In this document: positions 1 to 5,812 of the stretch, one piece after another
Position numbering within the stretch: position 1 is the stretch's first letter
Layout of the letters: the number at the start of each line of letters is the position of its first letter
Assembly: GCA_002426025.1 (NCBI GenBank)
Contig: DINP01000145.1
Span: 1,088 to 7,692, forward strand
Direction of reading: 5' to 3'
Source of the DNA: Bacteroidales bacterium UBA5537
GTDB lineage: Bacteria; Bacteroidota; Bacteroidia; Bacteroidales; Lentimicrobiaceae
Length of the DNA: 6,605 nt
Translations under genes and position numbers: made by a program
The notes under the pieces: generated by a model
What the model saw: the letters and a program-made list of their open reading frames with translations, nothing else
What the model was told of the DNA's origin: nothing
The model's database searches: none

Positions 1-2
1 TG

Positions 3-10
3 CAAAAATA
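3..10 (-). promoter_or_regulatory. Possible -7 box for a minus-strand gene left of the window
   Basis: Minus strand reads TATTTTTG followed by CA, an exact TAnnTTTG match. If real it would drive a gene starting just beyond base 1 on the minus strand. That gene is not in the window, so this rests on the 8-mer alone. Confidence 0.3.
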
Positions 11-27
11 GGAAAGTCCGGGGGAAT

Positions 28-69
28 CAGTTAACAGTTAAAAATTAATAATGAACAGTTAACATTGAT
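28..69. repeat. Degenerate 7-bp tandem array, unit CAGTTAA
   Basis: Cut in steps of seven from base 28, the sequence gives CAGTTAA, CAGTTAA, AAATTAA, TAATGAA, CAGTTAA, CATTGAT. Three units are identical and keep register across two diverged ones. The array lies in the spacer downstream of sulfotransferase paralogue 1. Similar AT-rich heptamer runs occur between genes in many Bacteroidota, from memory. No function is known to me. Confidence 0.6.
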
Positions 70-98
70 TATAACACAAGGAGGGCTGGTTTGTATTT

Positions 99-147
99 GA
101 AGTCGGACGACAGAAGTCGGAAGGCGAAGATCAGAGTTCAGAAAAAC
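99..147. repeat. Degenerate 7-bp tandem array, unit GAAGTCG
   Basis: In steps of seven from base 99: GAAGTCG, GACGACA, GAAGTCG, GAAGGCG, AAGATCA, GAGTTCA, GAAAAAC. Most units begin GA and are purine-rich at the first three positions; units 1 and 3 are identical. It is separate in sequence and register from the array at 28-69 and ends 12 bases from the sulfotransferase stop. Confidence 0.5.
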
Positions 148-159
148 TGGAAATAAAAT

Positions 160-1236
160 TTATTTCAAAGGATTGACTTTTCGTTTATTAAGTTTCCAGT
201 AAACTTTGAGGAAAATCCCCAGTACCTGGTTCAACCAGATGCGCATACGATGGGGCAGATGGTCGCCCAGCAGCATCAGGCGATACATGATGGATCCGTA
301 TATCAATATCGGTAGTACTTTCAGGTAAATGAGCAGCCCAAAGGAGGTAAAATGTCTATTGTAACCGGCTTCTTCAGCTGTTTTTCCTGCAACCAGATCG
401 GCAAGTTGGATATCTTTTTTGGCCATCTGAGTTTTCCATAACTCCATGCGGCTGGTTGAAATGGGATTCAGCAGGCTTTTATGTATAACATTGATTTCCT
501 GAGAACCGGAATAAGCCTTTTCAAACTCATTTTTCTTCTCATGAAACGATAATACAGATGGGTTAAATTCAATATTCATAAAGTAGCACAATTCCCTGAA
601 ATGCTTTTCAGGGTTGGCGGCGAGATCTTCGTACTTTAGCGAATAAACAAGTTCGGGATGCTTTCTCTTAAGTTTGCGGGCCAGACGCAATGCAAACTTC
701 CAGCGGTAAACCACCAGCGGTACAATGGGAACTTCAAAGTTTACGTTGATCAGCGAAAGGTAATTATCTCGGTAATCACGGGTAAGGTGGATGATTTTGG
801 CTTCAGGGAACAGCTTGTGAATGCGGTTTATATAGAGCGAATAACCGGGGTTTTTATCGCCGATCAGCCTGATTTCCTGCTTGTCATAAACAGAATGATA
901 AGCCAGGCAGGTTTTCTTCACCATCGTTTGAAACGACAGTTCCCCTTCGGCCTCCATCAGATTTTTCAGCAATTCATCCTTTCCAATCAGCCACTTTTCG
1001 AAGTAACGCTGTTTTAAAACATCATCACAATATGCCTTAATTAGCTCTTTATCCCAGTGGTTTACTTTGCCGTATTTTTTATAAAGGTTTAGAATAAACG
1101 GGCTTTCAGGCGGAACAAGTACATTGGGGTGGGCTTCGAATAGCATCCTCAGCATGGTTGTTCCCGAACGTGGCCTGCCGATTATAAAAAACATCGGAAT
1201 GTCGGAAAGAGGCTGATTTACAATGGGATGACTCAT
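160..1236 (-). CDS. PAPS-dependent sulfotransferase, TPST-like (Sulfotransfer_3 type), paralogue 1
   Basis: Predicted to transfer the sulfuryl group of PAPS to a hydroxyl or amine acceptor in the cytoplasm. The 358-residue product opens with the 5'-phosphosulfate loop GRPRSGTT (residues 20-27) followed by the AHPNV segment. E44, in VPPES, sits where tyrosylprotein sulfotransferases carry their catalytic glutamate. K128, in GDKNPGY, sits where those enzymes have a catalytic lysine. The 3'-phosphate site is R153 (LTRDYRD) with S161 eight residues later, the usual spacing. KYEDL (201-205) is also typical of the family. The last 60 residues contain a hydrophobic stretch (about 298-323) that could sit on the membrane. 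ATG 1236 is chosen because a TAnnTTTG box lies about 30 bases upstream; an internal Met15 would also spare the loop. It is divergent from the acyltransferase gene and resembles the sulfotransferase at 3766-4812 along most of its length. Fold and cofactor are fairly sure; the acceptor is unknown, with a surface glycan inferred from context. Confidence 0.9.
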   Translation of the reverse strand: MSHPIVNQPLSDIPMFFIIGRPRSGTTMLRMLFEAHPNVLVPPESPFILNLYKKYGKVNHWDKELIKAYCDDVLKQRYFEKWLIGKDELLKNLMEAEGELSFQTMVKKTCLAYHSVYDKQEIRLIGDKNPGYSLYINRIHKLFPEAKIIHLTRDYRDNYLSLINVNFEVPIVPLVVYRWKFALRLARKLKRKHPELVYSLKYEDLAANPEKHFRELCYFMNIEFNPSVLSFHEKKNEFEKAYSGSQEINVIHKSLLNPISTSRMELWKTQMAKKDIQLADLVAGKTAEEAGYNRHFTSFGLLIYLKVLPILIYGSIMYRLMLLGDHLPHRMRIWLNQVLGIFLKVYWKLNKRKVNPLK

Positions 1237-1264
1237 TTATAAGCTTTACTTAGGTCGAAGGCGA

Positions 1265-1272
1265 CAAATTTA
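1265..1272 (-). promoter_or_regulatory. Bacteroidota -7 box for sulfotransferase paralogue 1
   Basis: On the minus strand this reads TAAATTTG, an exact match to the Bacteroidota -7 consensus TAnnTTTG. Transcription would begin near 1258, about 22 bases before ATG 1236. I see no good TTTG at the -33 position, so strength is uncertain. Confidence 0.55.
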
Positions 1273-1323
1273 GGAATAATTGGTTGGTTTTACTGTGTAG
1301 GGACTAATCTCACTAAAATTGCT

Positions 1324-1331
1324 TTATTTTG
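1324..1331 (+). promoter_or_regulatory. Possible -7 box for the acyltransferase/SGNH operon
   Basis: TTATTTTG differs from TAnnTTTG at one position and is followed by CAGC, a common continuation in this phylum. It lies 23 bases before ATG 1354 and faces away from the box at 1265-1272, making a divergent promoter pair. No clear -33 element is present. Confidence 0.35.
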
Positions 1332-1353
1332 CAGCTTCGAACCCGGCTTATCC

Positions 1354-2805
1354 ATGTTGTTCAATTCCCTCGAATACCTGATTTTTCTCCCGATTGTTGT
1401 GGTACTCTATTTTACCATTTCGGTAAAATGGCGTTGGTTGCTACTGCTTGTGGCCAGCTACTTTTTTTATATGTGCTGGAAGGCCGAGTATGTGGTTCTT
1501 ATTGCCTTCACTACACTGGTTGATTATTTTGTGGCACTGAAAATCGGCCGGGAACCATTGAAGAAAAAGAAAAAACGCTACCTGATACTGAGCCTTCTGG
1601 TCAATTTGGGCATGTTGGCGGGGTTTAAATACCTGAACTTCTTTGCGGACAGTATAAATATGCTTTTCGGGGAAATGGGCGCCGAACAGCCATTTTCATT
1701 GTTTCATATCTTGTTGCCAGTAGGGATTTCCTTCTACATCTTTCAGTCGCTCAGCTATACCATTGATGTGTATCGCGGATATAAGAAGCCGGAAACCCAC
1801 CTGGGGAAATTCGCGCTGTATGTTTCTTTTTTCCCGCAACTGGTAGCCGGGCCAATTGAACGATCAACCAGCCTGCTTCCGCAAATACACAAGCCATTGC
1901 CTTTTGATCAGGAGCGTCTGGTAAGCGGAATCAAACTGATGCTGTGGGGCTTTTTTAAAAAGCTGGTGATTGCCGATCGCCTCGGGATGTTTGTCAGCTA
2001 TGTGTATGAAAACCCTGAGCAACATAATGGTTTGCCGGTTATTTTGGCAACAATGTTGTTTGCTTTCCAACTTTACTGTGATTTTTCGGGCTACACCGAT
2101 ATTGCCCGTGGCTCAGCCCGCTTAATGGGCTATGACCTGATGATCAACTTCAACCGCCCGTTGATTGCCCGTTCGCTCCGCGATTTCTGGAACCGCTGGC
2201 ACATCTCTCTTACCACCTGGTTCCGCGATTACGTGCTCTATTCCATGCCTTACATCAGGGAAAAGAAAATAATAAACCGCAAAATATACCGCAATCTGAT
2301 CATCTCCTTTCTGCTGATGGGACTGTGGCATGGCGCGGCCTGGACATTTATCCTTTTCGGGATTTTTCATGGTATCATGTTGGTTGTTGAGTCGGTCACA
2401 GAGAAGCCTCTTGCTCCGGTTTATGACCGTTTGGGGATTAACCGTTTCCCCAAAGTTAAAGCCGGTATCGGTATATTTTACACCTTTTCACTGCTTACCT
2501 TGTCGCTCTTCTTTTTCAGGGCCAACACCCTCAGCGATGCCTGTTTGTTGTTGTCAAGAGCCTTTGATTTCAGCAATACAGGGGAATCGTTACGGTTTAT
2601 GTTGAAGAACAACGAACTGACATTTGGAATTTTGATGATTATTGCGTTGTTGGTTACAGAACAATATCACGCGAAACATAACCTGATCCTAAAAATTGCC
2701 TCCAAACCTATCTTTATCCGCTGGTCGGTTTATGCCGGGTTTATCTTTTTTATTCTGCTTTTTGGCGTATTACATCAGCAGAAATTCATCTATTTCCAAT
2801 TCTGA
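1354..2805 (+). CDS. MBOAT family membrane-bound O-acyltransferase, AlgI-like
   Basis: Multi-pass inner-membrane protein that would take an acyl group from a cytoplasmic donor and pass it across the membrane to modify an extracytoplasmic glycan. The 483-residue length fits AlgI-type members. The start MLFNSLEYLIFLP is almost the standard AlgI beginning, which fixes ATG 1354. Visible hallmarks are LVAGPIERS (163-171), FSGYTDIARG (244-253), DFWNRWHISL (277-286) with H283, and GLWHGAAWT (323-331) with H326, the invariant MBOAT histidine taken as catalytic. The C-terminus FIYFQF is also characteristic. Many hydrophobic segments are evident, including about 8-22, 28-60, 78-97, 116-134, 228-243, 315-346, 372-388, 422-436 and 455-473. 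The SGNH-like gene follows after 9 bases, so the two are very likely one operon. The pairing matches AlgI-AlgJ/X, DltB-DltD and PatA-PatB. The acyl group is probably acetyl, but neither it nor the acceptor can be read from sequence. Confidence 0.93.
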   Translation: MLFNSLEYLIFLPIVVVLYFTISVKWRWLLLLVASYFFYMCWKAEYVVLIAFTTLVDYFVALKIGREPLKKKKKRYLILSLLVNLGMLAGFKYLNFFADSINMLFGEMGAEQPFSLFHILLPVGISFYIFQSLSYTIDVYRGYKKPETHLGKFALYVSFFPQLVAGPIERSTSLLPQIHKPLPFDQERLVSGIKLMLWGFFKKLVIADRLGMFVSYVYENPEQHNGLPVILATMLFAFQLYCDFSGYTDIARGSARLMGYDLMINFNRPLIARSLRDFWNRWHISLTTWFRDYVLYSMPYIREKKIINRKIYRNLIISFLLMGLWHGAAWTFILFGIFHGIMLVVESVTEKPLAPVYDRLGINRFPKVKAGIGIFYTFSLLTLSLFFFRANTLSDACLLLSRAFDFSNTGESLRFMLKNNELTFGILMIIALLVTEQYHAKHNLILKIASKPIFIRWSVYAGFIFFILLFGVLHQQKFIYFQF

Positions 2806-2814
2806 TCTTATAAA

Positions 2815-3798
2815 ATGACAGGAAAATTTGCCAAACGAGCCTTGCTGTTTATCGCGCTTTTGCTGCTGATAAATGTTGCCCTTGATCAGGCTTTCAAGGC
2901 TTTTTCGGTGCATAATATCCTGAACAGGCGGATGGATGAGCAATTTGCCAGCTATAATGATACATTGAAGTATCTCTCATTGGGTAATTCACACAATTGC
3001 ATCAATACATATATTCTGGAAAACAGCTTCAATTACGGTTCGCCCAGCGAAAACTACATCCAATCGTATTATAAGCTGAAGCACATCCTTGAAAAAACAG
3101 ACAAAAAGCCAGAGTACCTGCTGCTGCAGGCCGATATTTCGACATACGGGCCAAAAATCGCAGAACGCTATGAATACAATTCATACTGGATAAATTACAT
3201 CAATTATCCTGAACTGGCGCGCATCAAAGGCGACAGAGAAGTGCTGACCAAGTGGTTGGAGGGCAAATTTTTCTCTTATGCCGGAAATTACAAGGACATT
3301 CAGCTATCCATCGTTTACAGGATGAAAATCAGGACACTGGAAATGCACAATGGCTACCGGCCGCACCGCGATTACCGGAACTTCGCCGATGAACCAAACC
3401 GTAAGAAACTGGCATGGGACAAGGCCAACCTGTTTTCAACCAGGGGAGCTTATTTTGACCCGACCATCAAAGCATATTTTAAAATGATGCTCCAGCTTTG
3501 TCAGGACTACAATGTAAGGGTTTACTTAATCCGATATCCTGTTTCACAGGAGTTTTATGCCGAAGAAACGAAGATCGTACCTTCCGTCCTGCTCTATTCA
3601 GAAGTTGAAGCTATTGCATCAGGTTTTTCTTCCTATCAGGGAATGCTCGACTACCACAGCATGTTTTTCGGTCATCCGGAATACTTTTTCGATCCCGATC
3701 ATTTGAATGTAAAGGGTTCCGATTTGTTTACCCGACAACTGGCCATTGATTTGAAACAGCGGCAATCAGGCTCGTTTACGGAACAGACTGGTAAATAG
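2815..3798 (+). CDS. Membrane-anchored SGNH-hydrolase-like protein, probable partner of the MBOAT acyltransferase
   Basis: A 327-residue protein without a family name I can assign firmly. It starts with a short basic segment and one hydrophobic helix (about residues 9-25), read as an uncleaved signal anchor placing the rest in the periplasm. SLGNSH (55-60) looks like SGNH block I, with S59 the candidate nucleophile. DPDHLNVKG (293-301) supplies the block V D293-x-x-H296 pair, close to the end as expected. LLLQADIS (102-109) may be a further core strand. By analogy with DltD, AlgJ/AlgX and PatB, it would carry out or assist the final acyl transfer to the glycan. The start lies 9 bases after the acyltransferase stop, indicating co-transcription and probably coupled translation. 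The last ten codons plus the stop overlap the 3' end of the converging sulfotransferase gene. The SGNH reading rests on two motifs and the neighbour and is fairly likely; an inactive scaffold version is possible. Confidence 0.8.
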   Translation: MTGKFAKRALLFIALLLLINVALDQAFKAFSVHNILNRRMDEQFASYNDTLKYLSLGNSHNCINTYILENSFNYGSPSENYIQSYYKLKHILEKTDKKPEYLLLQADISTYGPKIAERYEYNSYWINYINYPELARIKGDREVLTKWLEGKFFSYAGNYKDIQLSIVYRMKIRTLEMHNGYRPHRDYRNFADEPNRKKLAWDKANLFSTRGAYFDPTIKAYFKMMLQLCQDYNVRVYLIRYPVSQEFYAEETKIVPSVLLYSEVEAIASGFSSYQGMLDYHSMFFGHPEYFFDPDHLNVKGSDLFTRQLAIDLKQRQSGSFTEQTGK

Positions 3799-4812
3799 CC
3801 GGGCAAGAAACAAAGGCCCTTTGCTAAGTAACTTTTCGCGCAAGCGATAAGGAAAACGATCAATTATGCAGGTGAGCAGATAAATCGTTTTTGCATAGAA
3901 AATTCCTGGTGCAGCCAGCAAGGCAATCCAAAGGCTGTAATTCCTATACTTTCTTTTATATCCGGCCTTTTCGGCAAAACTACCTGCCACCAGGTCGGCA
4001 ATGCGTACCTGCTTTTCGCTCATTGATTTTTTCCAAAGGCCCAGCCGGCTGGTATTTATCGGGTTGAAAAGGCTTTTGTGATGCTTCTCCAGAATATCGG
4101 TGGGGTAGGTCTCTTCGGCCTTCGCTTTTACTTTATAGAAATCAAAAACAGACGGGAGATACTTTATTCCTAAAAAGGTGCATATCTCTTTGAAGATGCG
4201 CTCAGGTTCAGCCGCAAGATCTTCGTAGCGAAGAAAGTAAAAGTCGCCTGGATATCGCTCCGAAGCGGCAAGGGCCTTTTTAAAAAAGTATTTCCACTTA
4301 TAGGTAACAAGCGAAACTACTGGAACTTCAAAATCAACCCGCTTCACCGAATCGAAATTGTCGCGGTAATCGCGTAGTACATAAATGAATTTTGCTTCCG
4401 GATATAATTTCTTCAGACGATCGGTATAGATGGTATAGCCGTGGTTTTTATCGCCTATCCACTCAATATCTCCTTTCGGATACAGTGAAATATGGTTCAG
4501 GTAAACTACCTGGCAAATCTGCCTGTAGGTATTATCACCAGCGCAAAGCAGCAGTTCATTTTTCAGTTTTTCATGGTTAATGTTCCAGGTGCTGAACTGC
4601 CATTGCGTTAGCAAATCTGCATAGAATTGTTCAAGCAAATCTTCAGACCAATTGGAAATTTCACCATATCTTGGATAGAGATTAAGCACAAACTGGCATT
4701 CCCAGGGTATCTGAATGTTAGGATGGGCATCGAACAGCGATTGAAGCAGGGTGGTACCGGTCCTGGGTCTCCCGATAATAAAGAAAACAGGGATATTTGA
4801 GTTTTGCACCAT
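3766..4812 (-). CDS. PAPS-dependent sulfotransferase, TPST-like (Sulfotransfer_3 type), paralogue 2
   Basis: A 348-residue relative of the sulfotransferase at 160-1236; by eye close to half of the aligned residues in the first 225 are identical, with few gaps. Landmarks are the 5'-phosphosulfate loop GRPRTGTT (14-21), E38 in IPWEC at the catalytic-glutamate position, K122 in GDKNHGY, and R147 (LRDYRDN) with S155 for the 3'-phosphate. RYEDLAAEPE (195-204) and the AGYKRKY segment near 283-289 match the paralogue. Where paralogue 1 has KNPG this one has KNHG, and PPESP becomes PWECQ, so residues next to the active site differ and the acceptors may too. A hydrophobic C-terminal stretch (about 293-317) is again present. 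ATG 4812 gives an N-terminus aligned with the paralogue, and a perfect TAnnTTTG box lies just upstream. It converges on and overlaps the SGNH gene tail to tail. No terminator is visible after its stop. Confidence 0.9.
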   Translation of the reverse strand: MVQNSNIPVFFIIGRPRTGTTLLQSLFDAHPNIQIPWECQFVLNLYPRYGEISNWSEDLLEQFYADLLTQWQFSTWNINHEKLKNELLLCAGDNTYRQICQVVYLNHISLYPKGDIEWIGDKNHGYTIYTDRLKKLYPEAKFIYVLRDYRDNFDSVKRVDFEVPVVSLVTYKWKYFFKKALAASERYPGDFYFLRYEDLAAEPERIFKEICTFLGIKYLPSVFDFYKVKAKAEETYPTDILEKHHKSLFNPINTSRLGLWKKSMSEKQVRIADLVAGSFAEKAGYKRKYRNYSLWIALLAAPGIFYAKTIYLLTCIIDRFPYRLREKLLSKGPLFLARLFTSLFRKRA

Positions 4813-4832
4813 CCTGAAAAAGTAAAGATCGG

Positions 4833-4840
4833 CAAATATA
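4833..4840 (-). promoter_or_regulatory. Bacteroidota -7 box for sulfotransferase paralogue 2
   Basis: Minus strand reads TATATTTG, an exact TAnnTTTG match, about 20 bases before ATG 4812, implying a leader of roughly 15 bases. A 14-bp palindrome lies over the expected -33 position (4860-4873) in place of a TTTG element. Confidence 0.6.
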
Positions 4841-4859
4841 AGTCTTTGAACCGAATCGG

Positions 4860-4873
4860 ACTTTAGCTAAAGT
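4860..4873. promoter_or_regulatory. 14-bp perfect palindrome, candidate operator of sulfotransferase paralogue 2
   Basis: ACTTTAGCTAAAGT is identical to its reverse complement. It lies 20 bases upstream of the -7 box at 4833-4840, across the expected -33 position, where a dimeric regulator could act. The match to a regulator is unknown; chance is possible. Confidence 0.4.
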
Positions 4874-4897
4874 AATAAGGAGGAGATTAAATACATC

Positions 4898-4939
4898 AAA
4901 AAATGCCGGATATTGACCAATGAAAGTCAATATCCGGCA
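4898..4939 (-). terminator. Strong intrinsic terminator of the DUF2147 gene
   Basis: Two 14-base arms, 4904-4917 (TGCCGGATATTGAC) and 4926-4939, are perfect inverted repeats separated by an 8-base loop. Read on the minus strand, the hairpin is followed at once by six T residues (4903 down to 4898). It begins 32 bases after the DUF2147 stop. There is no T run on the plus side, so it acts in the minus direction. It insulates the downstream sulfotransferase promoter from DUF2147 transcription. Confidence 0.92.
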
Positions 4940-4971
4940 AAAGTAAATTTTGTACAAAAAGAATACTTTGT

Positions 4972-5550
4972 TTATTTTCTGGATGGAATTCCGGTAGTAC
5001 GCGACCAGATAAAGGTTTTACTGATCATACTCAGGCCTGCAGTTGCGGTAATTTCCATCTGATCGTTGTTATTTTTAAGCTTAACCTTGCAATCATAGGT
5101 TTTACCCGTCTGCGGCATATAAACCTTGCCACCTTCGTAGGTTTTTGTACTTGGGTTATATTTAAGATTTGAAATCATTTGGGTGCCAACAATAGGGTTG
5201 CTTCTTTTAGCTCTATCCGGGTTGTTAGCATCGGTTAAAGGTTTGCCGCTCTTGTCTTTATTTTGTCTTTGCCAGGCTACTTTACCCATATAAACATTGC
5301 CTTCCCTGTAAAATTGGACAATAGATGCCTTGTTTGCTGTGAGCCAGAACCCGGTAACATCTTTAGTTGTGGAAACGGGTGTTACCTTCGGGGCAACATC
5401 GGCATTTGTTTTAGGCTTAACCGGTGTAACAGGCTTTTTTTGAGTAGCAGGCGTTACCTGTTTGGTTGACTGCTTCTGAGGGGTGCTTACCTGGGCTGAA
5501 ACTGCTGAAAATGAGAAGATCAGGGCAATGCAAAAAATACTGAATTTCAT
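4972..5550 (-). CDS. Secreted DUF2147 domain protein with Pro/Thr/Lys-rich linker
   Basis: Function unknown. The 192-residue product begins with a clear Sec signal peptide: K2, a hydrophobic core (about 4-16), and AVSA before Q20 as a type I cleavage site. Residues 20-62 are a low-complexity Pro/Thr/Lys/Gln tether. Residues 63-187 match my recollection of DUF2147: TGFWLT near the start, VYMGKV (86-91), NNPDRAKRSNPIVG (109-122), GGKVYMPQTGKTYDCK (140-155), and a C-terminal WSR. The frame stays open up to an ATG at 5607, but I prefer 5550. The longer version would bury the signal peptide behind 19 polar residues, and the ATG at 5607 lies about where transcription should begin from the -7 box at 5612-5619. 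Many family members lack so long a linker, which may be adapted to span the periplasm. It has its own promoter and terminator, so it is a single-gene unit with no visible tie to the sulfation genes. Confidence 0.82.
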   Translation of the reverse strand: MKFSIFCIALIFSFSAVSAQVSTPQKQSTKQVTPATQKKPVTPVKPKTNADVAPKVTPVSTTKDVTGFWLTANKASIVQFYREGNVYMGKVAWQRQNKDKSGKPLTDANNPDRAKRSNPIVGTQMISNLKYNPSTKTYEGGKVYMPQTGKTYDCKVKLKNNNDQMEITATAGLSMISKTFIWSRTTGIPSRK

Positions 5551-5611
5551 AATTGTTGAATTTTGATTGATTTTAGATTTTATCAATGTGTAATTTCGTC
5601 GGATCACAATG

Positions 5612-5619
5612 CAAATATA
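5612..5619 (-). promoter_or_regulatory. Bacteroidota -7 box for the DUF2147 gene
   Basis: Minus strand reads TATATTTG, identical to the box before sulfotransferase paralogue 2. Transcription would start near 5606, giving a leader of about 55 bases before ATG 5550. It also argues against the alternative ATG at 5607. The -33 region is not convincing. Confidence 0.55.
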
Positions 5620-5712
5620 ACGCCATAATTCAAATCAGAGAATTTAACATTCCTTTTCCTGATAAAGTGAAATGGTCAGATTAAACCTTCCGTTACAATT
5701 TCAGGCATTTAG

Positions 5713-5724
5713 TATTTCGAAATA
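5713..5724. promoter_or_regulatory. 12-bp palindrome in the divergent DUF2147/wecE spacer
   Basis: TATTTCGAAATA is a perfect palindrome about 60 bases upstream of the possible wecE -7 box and about 95 bases from the DUF2147 box. CCGTTA (5690-5695) and TAACGG (5723-5728) form a second, looser inverted pair around it. AT-rich palindromes of this size arise by chance fairly often. Confidence 0.25.
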
Positions 5725-5784
5725 ACGGTATTCCTACAAAGGCTAATTCTGAAATATCATTACCTTTCTTGATCGGGAAATGGC

Positions 5785-5792
5785 TATTTTAG
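5785..5792 (+). promoter_or_regulatory. Possible -7 box for wecE
   Basis: TATTTTAG differs from TAnnTTTG at one position and is followed by CAGC. A start near 5799 would give a 14-base leader before ATG 5813, similar to the other genes here. No -33 TTTG is found at the usual spacing. Confidence 0.4.
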
Positions 5793-5812
5793 CAGCCAGA
5801 AAAGCATCTGGC

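Noticed and set aside
150..166. GAAATAAA/TTTATTTC inverted repeat at the 3' end of sulfotransferase paralogue 1, considered as its terminator.
   Set aside because: The stem is nearly all A/T, overlaps the stop codon and is not followed by a clear T tract on the minus strand.
658..1017. Plus-strand open frame of 119 codons opposite sulfotransferase paralogue 1.
   Set aside because: It is wholly antisense to a gene with clear catalytic motifs and its own product shows no domain or signal.
3811..3823. CAAAGGCCCTTTG inverted repeat just after the SGNH gene stop, considered as a terminator.
   Set aside because: It leaves almost no loop, has no T tract on either side and lies inside the sulfotransferase coding sequence.
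160..4812. The two same-orientation sulfotransferase genes considered as ends of a composite mobile element around the acylation genes.
   Set aside because: They are diverged paralogues, not near-identical repeats, and there is no transposase, terminal inverted repeat or target duplication.
4878..4929. Strong Shine-Dalgarno-like AAGGAGGAG followed by short plus-strand ATG frames of fewer than ten codons.
   Set aside because: Spacing to the first ATG is too long, the frames end within a few codons inside the terminator hairpin, and Bacteroidota rarely use such sites.
4718..4957. Minus-strand open frame overlapping the start of sulfotransferase paralogue 2 and the terminator.
   Set aside because: It reads through the intrinsic terminator and the promoter of the real gene in another frame, with no recognisable protein features.
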